DNA of 64,000 bases from Tardiphaga sp. P9-11 (GCF_008329525.1 NZ_NPKQ01000008.1:124001-188000); one strand, 5' to 3'. Shown: positions 45,561 through 55,359, counted from the first letter of the stretch. A program made the numbers and translations. Notes: generated by a model from the letters alone, not told the origin.

Positions 45561-45852
45561 GCCATCCTCGACCTTTTCATGCGGCCTCCATCCCTACGAT
45601 GTACGCACTGTAAGAGGCTGCTCGCAGATCGCCTTCAGTAAAATCTGCCAAAGTAGTGCTAGTTCTCAGAAGCGAGGTTTTTCCACTATTCTGAAACGGT
45701 CTCAGCCCTATTGCTGCAAGTTGGATGAAATGGTACTTATCGTGACGCTCGGGAACAGCTCCGACGTTGGCCCGCATTTAAACGATTCATCGACCTTAAT
45801 CGGTCCGGTTCAACCGCAATCGTGAATCGCGACCCGTATTCATTCGGATGAC

Positions 45853-46707
45853 ATGAGACAGAGCCTCGTTGTTGGAGCCACGGGGATTGTTGGCGGGTAT
45901 ATTCTGCAACATCTCGTCCGCATGGGCGAATGCCCGTTTGCGCTGTCCCGATCACCGCGTGAGTGCACGGCGAAACAGGTCTGGTTCCAGGGAGAGATGT
46001 CCTCGCTCCACAGCCTTAAACTGCCACCTTTCGAAACACTCTATTGCACGGCAAATATTGGCCCACTCCCTAAGGCCTTGCGTGCGCTCCATGATACGTC
46101 GCTGAAAAGGGTTGTTGTTTTTACCTCCACTAGCATCCTCACTAAGATCGACTCGGAAATCGAAACGGAGCGAACGATGCTTCGGCAGCTCGCGACGGCC
46201 GAACAGGAATTGATCGCGACCTGCCGAGAGCTTGGGATCGGCTGGACCATCCTTCGCCCCACGTTGATCTACGCCGAAGGCCGCGATGCCAACATCACGC
46301 GCTTGGCACGCTTCATTAGCCGTTACGGCTTCGTTCCATTGGCCGGAAGCGGAATAGGATTGCGGCAGCCGGTGCATGCAGAAGATCTAGCGATTGGCGC
46401 TCTGGCTGCCGCGGGGAGTGCCAACGCGATCGACAAGATCTACTCGCTACCCGGAACCGAGGTGTTGCCCTATCGCGAAATGGTCGGCCGGATTTTCGAT
46501 GGTATGAAACGGCCGCGCCGCGTTTTCGCCGTGTCGCCCTTCCTCTGGCGAGCGGCTTTTGCGATTGCCCATCCGCTGCTGCCTAATGCGAATGCGGCGA
46601 TGGGAATGCGCATGAACAAGGATATGGTTTTCGACGCCGGGCCCGCGGTGCAAGACTTCGGCTGGAACCCGAGGGCGTTTTATCCGCGGTTCGACTTGCC
46701 GCTTTAG
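45853..46707 (+). CDS. Atypical SDR / NAD(P)-binding sugar epimerase-like protein
   Basis: 284 residues with an N-terminal Rossmann loop LVVGATGIVGGYILQHL. The catalytic Tyr-x3-Lys of extended SDRs is absent; the region reads TAEQELIATCRELGIGWTIL, as in atypical SDRs. LRPTLIYAEGRD and QPVHAEDLAIGAL are the usual downstream family elements. Function is unknown: it may be a sugar-nucleotide-modifying or regulatory NAD(P)-binding protein. It stands alone between a dead transposon and a 635-base gap; no good ribosome-binding site is seen before ATG 45853. Confidence 0.75.
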   Translation: MRQSLVVGATGIVGGYILQHLVRMGECPFALSRSPRECTAKQVWFQGEMSSLHSLKLPPFETLYCTANIGPLPKALRALHDTSLKRVVVFTSTSILTKIDSEIETERTMLRQLATAEQELIATCRELGIGWTILRPTLIYAEGRDANITRLARFISRYGFVPLAGSGIGLRQPVHAEDLAIGALAAAGSANAIDKIYSLPGTEVLPYREMVGRIFDGMKRPRRVFAVSPFLWRAAFAIAHPLLPNANAAMGMRMNKDMVFDAGPAVQDFGWNPRAFYPRFDLPL

Positions 46708-47342
46708 CGGTCTACCATTCGTCGCCGATGTAAACCGGAGCGGCACGTACCATCGATTTGTATCGTATCGGGGTCGTGAAACATTCGGTATGGATCATCA
46801 GAGCGAACGAGGCTAAAAATACCTTCGAATTTGAAACGGTTGCGGTGGAATTTGTAGAATAAACCGGTACGCGCGACGGGCGTTATCTAATCACAAGCGC
46901 GCGTGAAAAAAATACTCACCGTTCGCTGAGCGTTAGTGGGCTTTCGCTGAACGAAAGCGAAACGTCGGATAAGCATTTTGTGAAATCGGGATCGACAGCA
47001 CAAACATTTACTCGGTTCGAAAATTGGAATCTCGCTGGATGGGCGTGACCGTGCCGTCGCGCTTATGCACGCAGGTGATGTGGCGCCGAAATCGGCAAAA
47101 CAGGTGCCGCACACGATGCTGACATAGCTGGTGCCGACATGGGTCGGCGCCGATCATCGCGATACGCGATTAAGAACCTCTGGGGAAGCTCGGATAAGCG
47201 AAGTTAGAGAAGAGGATAATACTTGTCTTCTCAAAAAAAACGCGTTGAAATTGTCGGTAACGAATGATTTCAACCCGACTGACAGGCGATACCGCCAGAT
47301 TCTATGAAGTGGACGGTTGCACGTGGTATGAGGTGAGGTCAA
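46708..47342. other. Gene-free region with a 7-bp stem-loop
   Basis: I find no supported gene in these 635 bases. GCTTTCG at 46940-46946 pairs perfectly with CGAAAGC at 46952-46958 across a five-base loop; there is no T-run, so it is not an obvious terminator. The end nearest 47343 should hold the promoter of the AGE-family gene and contains its ribosome-binding sequence GAGGTGAGG. Confidence 0.45.
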
Positions 47343-48536
47343 ATGTACCCAGCAACAAATATCCCGGGTGACCCGATGACCAAAGAAGGCTGCGCCGTGC
47401 GAAGGGACAGGGAGGACTCTCACGACATCGTCGGGACGCTGAAGGTCCTGATGGTGGATCATGCGCTGCCACTATGGGCGGAACGCGGCTGGGACCGGTC
47501 GAACGGCGGGTTCGTCGAACGGCTAGATCGCGACGGTCATGCCGATCTGGCCACGCCGCGCCGGGTCCGTGTCCAAGCCCGCCAGATCTACTGTTTCGCC
47601 AAGGCTGCGCAGCTCGGCTGGTACCCGCAGGGCGCCGACATTGCCCGCAAGGGTCTCAACTACATGCTGGCCAAGGCGAAGGTGCCGGATGGCAAGCCGG
47701 GCTTCGTGCATATTCTCGCGCCCGATGGTTCGGTGCTGAACCCGCTGCGTGACACCTATGACCATGCTTTCGTCCTACTGGCACTGGCGACGGTCTATCA
47801 GCTGGATCGCGATGCAAAGGTGCGCGCCGAGATCGGCGAATTGATGCAGTTCATCGATACGCAACTGCGCTCACCAGACGGCGGTTATCTCGAGGGCGTG
47901 CCGGCTTCGATGCCGCGGCGGCAGAATCCGCAGATGCATCTGCTGGAGGCCTTCATCGCGGGTTTTGACGCGACCCATGATCAGGCGTTTCAGGCGCGGG
48001 CCGGCGATCTGTTCGGTCTGTTCTCGTCGAATCTGTTCGATGCAAAGAAGGGCGTGCTCGGCGAATATTTCGAACAGGACTGGTCGCGGATCGAGCCGGT
48101 CAGCGTCGAGCCCGGCCATCAGGCCGAATGGGTGTGGCTGCTCAAGGGCTTCGAACGCATCACCGGCTGCCCGACCGGCAAGCAGCGCGCAACGTTGCTC
48201 GAATCCGCGCTGCGCTATCGCGACGCCACCGGCTGTCTGGTCGACGAAGGCGACGCTCAGGGCAATATCGTCAAGGCAACACGGCGCTGCTGGCCGCAGA
48301 CCGAGATCATCAAGGCCTTTGTCGCGCAGGCGGAGTCAGGCGTCGACGGCGCGGCCGACGAGGCACGCGCGGCGCTGATGCGGCTGGACAGATATTATTT
48401 GCAGCATCCCGTCAAAGGCAGCTGGTACGATCAGTTCGACGGTGAGGGACGCTCGCTAGTCGATACGATCCCGGCGTCGTCCTTCTATCACATTCTATGC
48501 GCGGTCGCCGAAGCCGAACGGGTGCTCGGCGCCTGA
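47343..48536 (+). CDS. AGE-family sugar epimerase/isomerase
   Basis: 397 residues, an (alpha/alpha)6-barrel of the N-acylglucosamine 2-epimerase family. Family landmarks are WDRSNGGFVERLDRDG, RVRVQARQIYCFAKA, DTYDHAFVLLALA, EPGHQAEWVWLL and SSFYHI, the last two carrying the catalytic His residues. Members interconvert GlcNAc/ManNAc, mannose/fructose or the 6-phosphates. In this locus mannose(-6-phosphate) isomerase activity feeding GDP-mannose is a reasonable guess. GAGG before ATG 47343 supports the start; ATG 47376 is an alternative. Confidence 0.88.
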   Translation: MYPATNIPGDPMTKEGCAVRRDREDSHDIVGTLKVLMVDHALPLWAERGWDRSNGGFVERLDRDGHADLATPRRVRVQARQIYCFAKAAQLGWYPQGADIARKGLNYMLAKAKVPDGKPGFVHILAPDGSVLNPLRDTYDHAFVLLALATVYQLDRDAKVRAEIGELMQFIDTQLRSPDGGYLEGVPASMPRRQNPQMHLLEAFIAGFDATHDQAFQARAGDLFGLFSSNLFDAKKGVLGEYFEQDWSRIEPVSVEPGHQAEWVWLLKGFERITGCPTGKQRATLLESALRYRDATGCLVDEGDAQGNIVKATRRCWPQTEIIKAFVAQAESGVDGAADEARAALMRLDRYYLQHPVKGSWYDQFDGEGRSLVDTIPASSFYHILCAVAEAERVLGA

Positions 48537-48549
48537 CTGCGTGTGCGAT

Positions 48550-49035
48550 CTAGCGGATGGCTTCGTTCGGATCGGCCGGCTTGGTCCGAAACACCACAAA
48601 ATGCGACATCGTGAAATTTACGATGAAGCTGACCAAAATGGCCAGAAGCTTGGCGGCATAGACCGGCATGAAATGCGACAACACCACGAGCGTGGTGGTG
48701 GTCGCGATCACGCCTAATACACCGGAGGCGACGAAGCTGAGATAATCCTTCCATCGCAGTACGCGGCCGGATTCGGCGCGGAACGTGATCATGGTGTTCA
48801 TCACGTAGGAACACGATACGGCCACCAGCCACGCCATGACATTGGCGGGCACCAGCGGCAGCTTCAGCACCTGATAGGCGAGGGTGAAGACGGCGAGATC
48901 GATGAGGGTGTTGCCGAGGCCGATCACGCCGAAGCTGATCATCTTCGACACGGTGGGGCGCGACAGCCAAGTCTCGACAATTTGTGGTAAAATCAATCTC
49001 ACGGCAGCAGACGTCCTCGATCTGGCCGGCTGCAT
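48550..49035 (-). CDS. GtrA family membrane protein
   Basis: 161 residues with four membrane segments and the GtrA pattern (ISFGVIGLGNTLIDLAVF, SYVMNTMITF, FIVNFTMSHFVVFR). It is probably a flippase for a polyprenyl-linked sugar. No gtrB-type partner is adjacent. It is convergent with the AGE gene (13 bases apart) and 58 bases downstream of the PaaK-like ligase. ATG 49035 is the first start clear of the upstream gene; ATG 48942, right at the first membrane segment, is also possible. Confidence 0.85.
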   Translation of the reverse strand: MQPARSRTSAAVRLILPQIVETWLSRPTVSKMISFGVIGLGNTLIDLAVFTLAYQVLKLPLVPANVMAWLVAVSCSYVMNTMITFRAESGRVLRWKDYLSFVASGVLGVIATTTTLVVLSHFMPVYAAKLLAILVSFIVNFTMSHFVVFRTKPADPNEAIR

Positions 49036-49093
49036 AGCAGGATCGTCCGGGGAAGTCCGGCTTTTTATGATGCGCCGCGGGAGTCCTGCGCGG

Positions 49094-50323
49094 TCAGTTC
49101 CCGCGCTCGTCCGCGATGATCTTGCCGTCATTGGGCAGGGAGGCCGGCGCCACCAGCTCTACGGTCCCACCGAGCTTGCTGACGGCCCTGAGCGTGGCCG
49201 TGACGGCCTCCTGCAGCCCGGGGCTGTCCGGCGCTGCCGCTTCTGCTTTCAGCACCATGGCGTCATTTTCACCGTCCCTGGACACCACCAGCCGTAGCCG
49301 GCCGAGTTCCGGGTGCCGCTTGCCGATTTCGGCAACCTGTTCGGGCCGCACGAACATGCCCTTGACCTTGGTGGCCTGGTCGGCGCGGCCCATCCAGCCC
49401 CGGATGCGCATATTGCTCCGGCCGCAGGTGCTGTGGCCGGGCAGGGCGGCAGTCAGGTCGCCCAGAGCCAGCCGGATCCACGGGTGGTGCGGATCCAGCG
49501 ACGTCACCACGATCTCGCCGACATCGCCCTCAGCCACGGGCTCGCCGGTGCCGGGGGTCACTATTTCCAGGATCAGGTCCTCATTGACGATCAGGCCATC
49601 GCGGGCGGTGCTCTCATAGGCGATGAAACCAAGATCTGCTGTGGCGAAGGCCTGATAGGCCTCGACACCGCGCGAGGCGATCTCGACCTGCAGCGATGGC
49701 GGGAAGGCAGCGCCGGATACCATGGCGCGCTTGATAGACGAGACGTCGCGATTGGCGGCCTTGCCGGCATCGAGCAGAATCTTCAGGAAATCCGACGTGC
49801 CACTATAGGCTGATGGACGATAGGCCTCGATCAATTCGAGTTGTTGTTCGGTATTGCCGGGACCCGCAGGGATCACGGCGCAGCCGAGCGCCCGCGCAGC
49901 GCCGTCGAAGATGAAGCCGCCGGGGGTCAGGTGATAGCTGAAAGTATTCAGCACCACGTCGCCCGCGCGGAAACCTGCGGCATAGAGCGCCCGCGCGCCG
50001 CGCCAGGGATCGGCCTGTTTCGACTCCGGCTCGAAGATGGGCCCCGGCGAGGTGAACAACCGGCCGAACGAGCCGGTCGCACCTGATACGAAACCGCCGA
50101 ACGGTGGGCTGGCCTTGTGCAGGACCGGCAGGTCGGATTTGCGTAGCACCGGCAGTTGCGCCAGCGCCGCGCGGCTGACGATCGCAGCGGGATCGATGCC
50201 CTTGAGATGCTCCGCATAGGCGGGCGCCTGCATCGCGTGGCGCAGCACATCCGGCAGGCGCGAGAACAGATTGGCCTGGCGCTGCGACGGATCGCAATTT
50301 TCGAGTGTGTCGAAGTGGCGCAT
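49094..50323 (-). CDS. Phenylacetate-CoA ligase-like adenylate-forming enzyme
   Basis: 409 residues of the PaaK-like branch. Visible elements are TSPGPIFEPE (the position of the phosphate loop, although it lacks the usual Ser/Thr/Gly-rich sequence), YSGTSDFLKILLDAG, EIVVTSLDPHHPWIRLALGD and GRADQATKVKGMFVRPEQV with the hinge and adenylate-binding Asp. It should activate an aromatic or short carboxylic acid to its CoA thioester. No other paa genes are nearby. It may work with the Liv-type transporter downstream, which also carries an acyl-CoA synthetase. Confidence 0.85.
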   Translation of the reverse strand: MRHFDTLENCDPSQRQANLFSRLPDVLRHAMQAPAYAEHLKGIDPAAIVSRAALAQLPVLRKSDLPVLHKASPPFGGFVSGATGSFGRLFTSPGPIFEPESKQADPWRGARALYAAGFRAGDVVLNTFSYHLTPGGFIFDGAARALGCAVIPAGPGNTEQQLELIEAYRPSAYSGTSDFLKILLDAGKAANRDVSSIKRAMVSGAAFPPSLQVEIASRGVEAYQAFATADLGFIAYESTARDGLIVNEDLILEIVTPGTGEPVAEGDVGEIVVTSLDPHHPWIRLALGDLTAALPGHSTCGRSNMRIRGWMGRADQATKVKGMFVRPEQVAEIGKRHPELGRLRLVVSRDGENDAMVLKAEAAAPDSPGLQEAVTATLRAVSKLGGTVELVAPASLPNDGKIIADERGN

Positions 50324-50396
50324 CTGGGTGTGTCCTGGTCGTTTGGCGTCGTCGCGGTTGTTCCGCTAGGCTGTGGCATCGTGCCAGTGGGAAATC

Positions 50397-51023
50397 ATGT
50401 CGTCAGAACGTATCGTCCAGTGGCTCGAAAGCTGCGGCCAGCTTGATTTGCCCGCTGCAGGGATGCTCGCCGCGCTGATCGTCATGGCGTCCTTCGTGCC
50501 GGTGCCGCGAACCTTCATCGTGCTCGGTGCCGGCGCTGCATTCGGCTTGCGCTCTCTGGTCATCATCGTGCCTGTCGCCACGGCGGCCTCCGTTCTGGCC
50601 TTCATGCTGTCGCGCTCGGTTTTGCGCGGTTGGGTGGAGCGGCAGACCGCCAAACGCGCAGCCTGGCGATTGATTGCCCAGGCGGTCGATGACGAGGGCT
50701 GGCGCATCGTCGCGCTGATGCGGTTCGGTGGACCATTGCCCAATTCGGCGCAGAGCTATCTGTTCGGTTTGACAAATATCGGATTGCTCCCGTTCGCCCT
50801 GATCACCTTCGTGTTCACGCTGCCGCAGATCGTGCTCTACGCTTATCTCGGTGCGTCCGGGCGCGCGCTGCTGCTGGACGACGGACCGATGCCGCTCAAT
50901 CGCATGCTGATCGCGATGGCGCTGGTCACCGCACTGGTTATCCTCCTGCTCGTGTCGCGCCGCATTCGCATGATCCTGGCCCGGAAAACGGGCATCGCCG
51001 CGTGCGGGGCTGTCAGCGGCTAG
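50397..51023 (+). CDS. VTT-domain (TVP38/DedA-like) membrane protein
   Basis: 208 residues with about five membrane segments. The VTT pattern is seen in FVPVPRTFIVLGAGAAFG, RFGGPLPNSAQSYLFGLTNI and FTLPQIVLYAYLG. The Arg-Phe...Pro...Asn and FG elements are typical of the TVP38/TMEM64 group, thought to move or scramble lipids or support membrane homeostasis. ATG 50397 is preferred to the upstream in-frame GTG 50373. Its end overlaps the convergent livF by four bases. Confidence 0.85.
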   Translation: MSSERIVQWLESCGQLDLPAAGMLAALIVMASFVPVPRTFIVLGAGAAFGLRSLVIIVPVATAASVLAFMLSRSVLRGWVERQTAKRAAWRLIAQAVDDEGWRIVALMRFGGPLPNSAQSYLFGLTNIGLLPFALITFVFTLPQIVLYAYLGASGRALLLDDGPMPLNRMLIAMALVTALVILLLVSRRIRMILARKTGIAACGAVSG

Positions 51024-51862
51024 AGCCATCGCTTGCGCCGCTTGAAGCTTTTCAGGTTCTTGAAGCTCTTGCGCTGGTCGCCGGCGCCGCCGAGATAGAA
51101 CTCCTTCACGTCCTCGTTGTCGCGCAGCTCGTCGGCGGTGCCGTCGAGCACCACCTTGCCCTGTTCCATGATATAGCCGTGGCTCGCGACGGAGAGAGCG
51201 GCACGTGCGTTCTGCTCCACCAGCAGAATGGTGACGCCGAGATCGCGGTTGATTTTCTTGATGATGGCGAAGACCTCCTTCACCAGCAGCGGCGACAGGC
51301 CCATGGACGGTTCGTCCATCAGGATCATCTTCGGCCGCGCCATCAGCGCGCGCCCGATCGCCAGCATCTGTTGCTCACCGCCCGAGAGATAGCCGGCCAA
51401 GCCTGTTCTTTCCTTCAGCCGCGGAAAGTAATCGTAGACCATGTCGATATCGGTGGAGACCTCGTTGTCCCTGCGCGTGAAGGCGCCGAGCCGCAGGTTC
51501 TCCAGTGACGTCATGTCGGACACGATCCGACGGCCTTCCATTACCTGGAAGATGCCGCGGCGAACGATCTTGTCGGGATCAATACCGTCGATTCGTTCAC
51601 TGTCGAACAGGATCTCGCCGCGCGTAACTTCGCCGTCTTCTGTTTTTAACAGACCGGAGATCGCTTTCAGCGTCGTCGATTTGCCTGCGCCATTGGCGCC
51701 GAGCAACGCGACGATGGCACCCTTCGGCACCTCCATGCTCAGGCCGCGCAGCACGAGGATCACGTCGTCATAGACGACCTCGATGTTGCGGATGTCGAGC
51801 AGCGGGGCGGTGGCTGGCGCTGTTGAAACTTGTGCGCTGGTGTCGATAGCTGTCTGCATCAA
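51020..51862 (-). CDS. livF: Liv-type ABC transporter ATPase (operon 1)
   Basis: 280 residues. Walker A GANGAGKST, signature YLSGGEQQMLAIGRAL, Walker B KMILMDEPSMGL, and EQNARAALSVASHGYIMEQG typical of LivF. The N-terminal 20 residues and a basic C-terminal tail (KSFKNLKSFKRRKRW) are extensions. It is last in operon 1, separated from the binding-protein gene by a palindromic repeat, so expression may partly be uncoupled. It should energise uptake of an amino acid or carboxylic acid. Confidence 0.92.
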   Translation of the reverse strand: MMQTAIDTSAQVSTAPATAPLLDIRNIEVVYDDVILVLRGLSMEVPKGAIVALLGANGAGKSTTLKAISGLLKTEDGEVTRGEILFDSERIDGIDPDKIVRRGIFQVMEGRRIVSDMTSLENLRLGAFTRRDNEVSTDIDMVYDYFPRLKERTGLAGYLSGGEQQMLAIGRALMARPKMILMDEPSMGLSPLLVKEVFAIIKKINRDLGVTILLVEQNARAALSVASHGYIMEQGKVVLDGTADELRDNEDVKEFYLGGAGDQRKSFKNLKSFKRRKRWL

Positions 51863-51891
51863 TGACGCTCCTGAGATCGGCTGGTGCTAAC

Positions 51892-52044
51892 CTCCCCGCT
51901 TGCGGGGAGAGGTCGACCCGGCGTAGCGCAGCGAAGCCGGGCGGGTGAGGGGGACTCTCTACGTGCTCCAAGCCTGCGGAGGTTCACCCCTGATCCGTCG
52001 CGGACCGCGTCCGCGCCACCTTCTCCCCGCAGGCAGGGAGAAGG
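51892..52044. repeat. Palindromic intergenic repeat (three nested hairpins)
   Basis: Three perfect stems lie in the gap between livF and the binding-protein gene: CTCCCCGC/GCGGGGAG at 51892-51899/51902-51909, CCCGGC/GCCGGG at 51917-51922/51936-51941, and CCTTCTCCC/GGGAGAAGG at 52019-52027/52036-52044. This is the form of a repetitive intergenic element common in Bradyrhizobium-type genomes. It could stabilise or attenuate the operon mRNA. Confidence 0.8.
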
Positions 52045-52050
52045 TAAGGA

Positions 52051-53331
52051 CTACCACCCATGCCATTCCGGCTTGCGCGGCAGCTCCACCGTCTTGACCT
52101 TCTCGAGCTTGATCGTGCCCTTGGCCATCAGGTCATTGAGATCGCCATCGGTCGCGCCTGAGACCTTCGAGCGATACAGATCGACTTTCGTAGTCGGGCG
52201 GTGATCCTTGTCGGTCCAGGTCGAGGGATTGCAGACGCCTTCCATGCCGGCCGGTACCCAATCTTTCTTCTGGTAGAAGCCCTTGGCGACGTTCTCGCCG
52301 GTAGCGCCGCCGTTCTTCGCGGCCCAGTCGAGCGCTTCCTTCATGTAGAGCGAGGTGCAGACCGCCGCGATGTAGTGCACCGGGCGATAGATCTTGCCCG
52401 ACGGGTCGGAGATCTTGGAAATCTCCATGATCGTCTTCATGCCGGGCGCGTTGCCGCCCCAGCTCACCGCCGTGCGCAGCGGGAAGATCACGCCGTCGGC
52501 AGCATCGCCGGCGGCCTTTGCGGCATTCTCGTCCATGCCCCATACATTGCTCATGAACTGCACGTCGACGCCGGCGGCCTTGCAGGCCTTCATCACCGAG
52601 ATGTTCGAGGCTGCGGTGTTGCCCAAGTAAGCGTAATTAGCACCGGCGCTCTTCAGGCTGAGGCACTGTGCGGAGTAATCGCCGGGCGCGAGTGCGAAGA
52701 CCAATGGCGGCAGCACTTCAAAGCCGAGTTCGGCAGCGAGCGCTTCACCTGCGGCCTTGGGCGCGTTGGGGTAGGGATGGTTGGCGCCCATATGGACATA
52801 TTTCGGCTTGCCCGACTTGCCCTTAGACTTCCAGTCTTCTGCTGCCCAAGTCAGCTCTGCGCGCAGCGCGTCTGAATAGGACGGGCCATAGAAGAAGTTA
52901 TACGGCGCAGGCTTCGCCTTGCCGCCGGCACCGGTGGGATCGGTCAGCGCCGCCGAGTACGAGCCCGAGATATCCGGGATCTTGTCCTGTGCGAGGAAGC
53001 CGGTGAGCGCTTCGGTATCAGCCGTGCCCCAGCCCATGATCGCCGCGACCTTGTCGGAACCCGACCACTTCTTGTACAGCGCGATCGCGCGCGGCACCTG
53101 ATAGCCATAGTCGTTGCTGTCGAGATTGACCTGCTTGCCGCCGACGCCGCCGTTCTTGTTGATCCAGGCATAGGTGTCGACCACGCCCTGGCCATAGGGT
53201 GTGCCGACGTCGGACGTGCCGCCGGAATAATCGGCGAGATGGCCGACGGCGATCTGCGCCTGCGCACTGGCGGACGCGCCCGCGATAAGAAGGGCAATGG
53301 ACGCGGACGCAAGATATGATTTCATCGTCAT
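52051..53331 (-). CDS. Periplasmic binding protein of Liv-type transporter (operon 1)
   Basis: 426 residues with a cleavable signal peptide (MKSYLASASIALLIAGASAS, then AQA). The mature protein has the type I periplasmic binding fold: IAVGHLADYSGGTSDVG at the start, NLDSNDYGYQVPRAIALYKKW and VAAIMGWGTADTEALTGFLA. It is longer than typical LivK and belongs to the Leu/Ile/Val-like group often used for aromatic or other organic acids. ATG 53331 is favoured: GGGAG lies seven bases upstream, while ATG 53337 almost overlaps that site. Substrate unknown; the operon's acyl-CoA synthetase hints at a carboxylic acid. Confidence 0.9.
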   Translation of the reverse strand: MTMKSYLASASIALLIAGASASAQAQIAVGHLADYSGGTSDVGTPYGQGVVDTYAWINKNGGVGGKQVNLDSNDYGYQVPRAIALYKKWSGSDKVAAIMGWGTADTEALTGFLAQDKIPDISGSYSAALTDPTGAGGKAKPAPYNFFYGPSYSDALRAELTWAAEDWKSKGKSGKPKYVHMGANHPYPNAPKAAGEALAAELGFEVLPPLVFALAPGDYSAQCLSLKSAGANYAYLGNTAASNISVMKACKAAGVDVQFMSNVWGMDENAAKAAGDAADGVIFPLRTAVSWGGNAPGMKTIMEISKISDPSGKIYRPVHYIAAVCTSLYMKEALDWAAKNGGATGENVAKGFYQKKDWVPAGMEGVCNPSTWTDKDHRPTTKVDLYRSKVSGATDGDLNDLMAKGTIKLEKVKTVELPRKPEWHGW

Positions 53332-53386
53332 GAGCATTCTCCCGTTGGATTTTATATTTTATCGTTTCGTCTAGTCCGTCCCGTTC

Positions 53387-54460
53387 TCAATGTGAGAACG
53401 GGTAGAGTTTCCAGTAGGTCTTGATCTGCCGCCAGCGATGAGCGAGCCCGTCAGGCTCGAACACCAGAAACGCGATAATGATGAGGCCGATGGCAATCTC
53501 GCGCAGGAAGGTGAGATTGTTGTTGAGCTGCAGCGCACGGTCGATGGCGCTGCCTTTCAACTCCGCTGAGATCCACTCCATGCTCTCCGGCAGCAGCACC
53601 ACGAAGGCGGTGCCCATCAGCGTGCCCATGATGGAACCGGTGCCGCCGATGATGACCATCGCCAGAAAGAGAATCGAGCGCTCGATGCCGAAGCCTTCAT
53701 TGGAAACCACAAGCTGGTAATGCGCGTAAAGTGCGCCGGCGATGCCTGCGAAGAATGCCGCGAGGCCAAATGACAGCGTCCGATATTTCGTGAGGTTGAT
53801 GCCCATGATCTCGGCGGAGAGATAATGGTCGCGCACCGCCACCAGCGCGCGGCCGTCGCGCGAGCGCATCAGATTGGTGACCAGCAGATAGCTCACGACG
53901 ACATAGGCCAGCACCACGTAGAAATAATGCCGGTCGCCGCGCAACTCATAGCCGAAGATCGAGAACGGTTTGGCCATCGCCGGCACCGAGCCGCCGGAGA
54001 ACCATTCGGCGCGCGAGAAGAAGTCGAGCAGGATGTATTGCGCGGCTAGCGTCGCGATGACGAGGTAAAGGCCCTTCAGCCGCGCCGCCGGCAGGCCGAA
54101 GATGAGACCGACCATGGCGGTTACGAGCCCCGCCAGTGGGATGGCGAAAAACACCGGGATTGCTGTCTTGTTGGAAATATAGGCCGATGTGAAAGCGCCG
54201 AACAGGAAGAACGCGGCATGGCCGATGGAGATCTGGCCGGTAAAGCCGACCAGGATGTTGAGCCCCAACGCCGCGATGCCGTAGATGCCGATCACGATCA
54301 GCTGGCTGAGCCAGTATTCGCTGAGCAGTTGCGGCGCGAAGCAGATCAGCACCACGCCGAGGATCGCGGCGTTGCGGCTGGTCTTGGTCGGAAAAATGGT
54401 GGTGTCGACCGCATAAGAACTGCGGAAGTCGCCGGCAGGAATGAGGGAGGGGCTGGCCAT
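53387..54460 (-). CDS. livM: Liv-type ABC permease (operon 1)
   Basis: 357 residues with 9-10 membrane segments. ALGLNILVGFTGQISIGHAA is the LivM hallmark, followed by AIRDH-like ALVAVRDHYLSAEIMGIN and GGTGSIMGTLMGTAFV near the C-terminus. It forms the translocation pore with the LivH subunit encoded five bases upstream. An in-frame start at 54460 gives a hydrophilic 30-residue N-terminus, which is normal. Confidence 0.93.
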   Translation of the reverse strand: MASPSLIPAGDFRSSYAVDTTIFPTKTSRNAAILGVVLICFAPQLLSEYWLSQLIVIGIYGIAALGLNILVGFTGQISIGHAAFFLFGAFTSAYISNKTAIPVFFAIPLAGLVTAMVGLIFGLPAARLKGLYLVIATLAAQYILLDFFSRAEWFSGGSVPAMAKPFSIFGYELRGDRHYFYVVLAYVVVSYLLVTNLMRSRDGRALVAVRDHYLSAEIMGINLTKYRTLSFGLAAFFAGIAGALYAHYQLVVSNEGFGIERSILFLAMVIIGGTGSIMGTLMGTAFVVLLPESMEWISAELKGSAIDRALQLNNNLTFLREIAIGLIIIAFLVFEPDGLAHRWRQIKTYWKLYPFSH

Positions 54461-54465
54461 GATGC

Positions 54466-55359
54466 TTATACCCGCTCGATGTCTTTGGTGCCGAACAGGC
54501 CGTAAGGCTTGATCATGAGGATGATGATGAGCACGTAAAACGGGGCGACTTCATAGAGATTGCCCCAGTGCAGATATTCGCTGTCGATGAACTGCGCGAA
54601 GTTTTCCAGCAATCCAATGATGATGCCGCCGACCACGGCGCCGCCGATGGAGTCGAGGCCGCCGAGGATCACGGCGGGGAACACCTTGATGCCGTAGATC
54701 GACAGGCCGGATGAGACGCCGTTGACCACAGCAACCACCACGCCGGCGACAGCGGACACCATCGCCGAGATCGCCCAGGCCATGGCGAACACGGTTTTCA
54801 CGGAGATGCCGAGTGACTGCGCCACCTGCTGGTTGAAGGCGGTGGCGCGCATCGCCAGACCCCATTTCGAGACCTTGAAGAACCACGCCATGCCGATCAT
54901 CATCGCGACCGACACGACGAGGCTCATCACATAGACGGTCTGGATCTGCAGGCCGGCAAAGTTGACCGACTGGCTGGTGAAGACGCGAGGGAACGGCTGC
55001 GGGCTGACGCCATAGATCCACTTCAGCGCTGCCTGGAATACGGTGGACAGTGCGATGGTCACCATGATCACCGAGATGACCGGCTCGCCGACCATCGGTC
55101 GCAGGATCACCACTTGGATGAGGATGCCGAAGGCGAACATGAACACCAGCGTCATCGGCATGCCGAGCCAAAACGGGACCTGATATTTGGTCAGCAGCGT
55201 CCAGCACACCCAGGCGCCGATCAGCAGCAATTCGCCTTGGGCGAAATTCACGACCTGCGTCGCCTTGTAGATCAGCACGAATGACATCGCGACAACGCCA
55301 TACAACGTGCCGACCACGAGGCCATTGACGAGAAGCTGGAGGAGGAACTGCGTGTTCAT
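54466..55359 (-). CDS. livH: Liv-type ABC permease (operon 1)
   Basis: 297 residues with about eight membrane segments. The start MNTQFLLQLLVNGLVVGTLY matches LivH; FVLIYKATQVVNFAQGELLL is the family signature, and VILGGLDSIGGAVVGGIIIG lies near the end. ATG 55359 is chosen because GGAGGA precedes it and it lies just clear of the upstream synthetase stop at 55370. It pairs with LivM. Confidence 0.94.
   Translation of the reverse strand: MNTQFLLQLLVNGLVVGTLYGVVAMSFVLIYKATQVVNFAQGELLLIGAWVCWTLLTKYQVPFWLGMPMTLVFMFAFGILIQVVILRPMVGEPVISVIMVTIALSTVFQAALKWIYGVSPQPFPRVFTSQSVNFAGLQIQTVYVMSLVVSVAMMIGMAWFFKVSKWGLAMRATAFNQQVAQSLGISVKTVFAMAWAISAMVSAVAGVVVAVVNGVSSGLSIYGIKVFPAVILGGLDSIGGAVVGGIIIGLLENFAQFIDSEYLHWGNLYEVAPFYVLIIILMIKPYGLFGTKDIERV

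Noticed and set aside
46940-46958. Stem-loop as an intrinsic terminator
   Set aside because: The stem is only seven base pairs and no T-run follows on either strand, so it is recorded as structure only.
46887-47114. 75-codon minus-strand frame with several Cys
   Set aside because: No ribosome-binding site, no family similarity, and it spans the small hairpin; too weak to call a gene.
51892-52044. CRISPR-like array
   Set aside because: The repeats are inverted stems of different sequence and do not recur as direct repeats with spacers.
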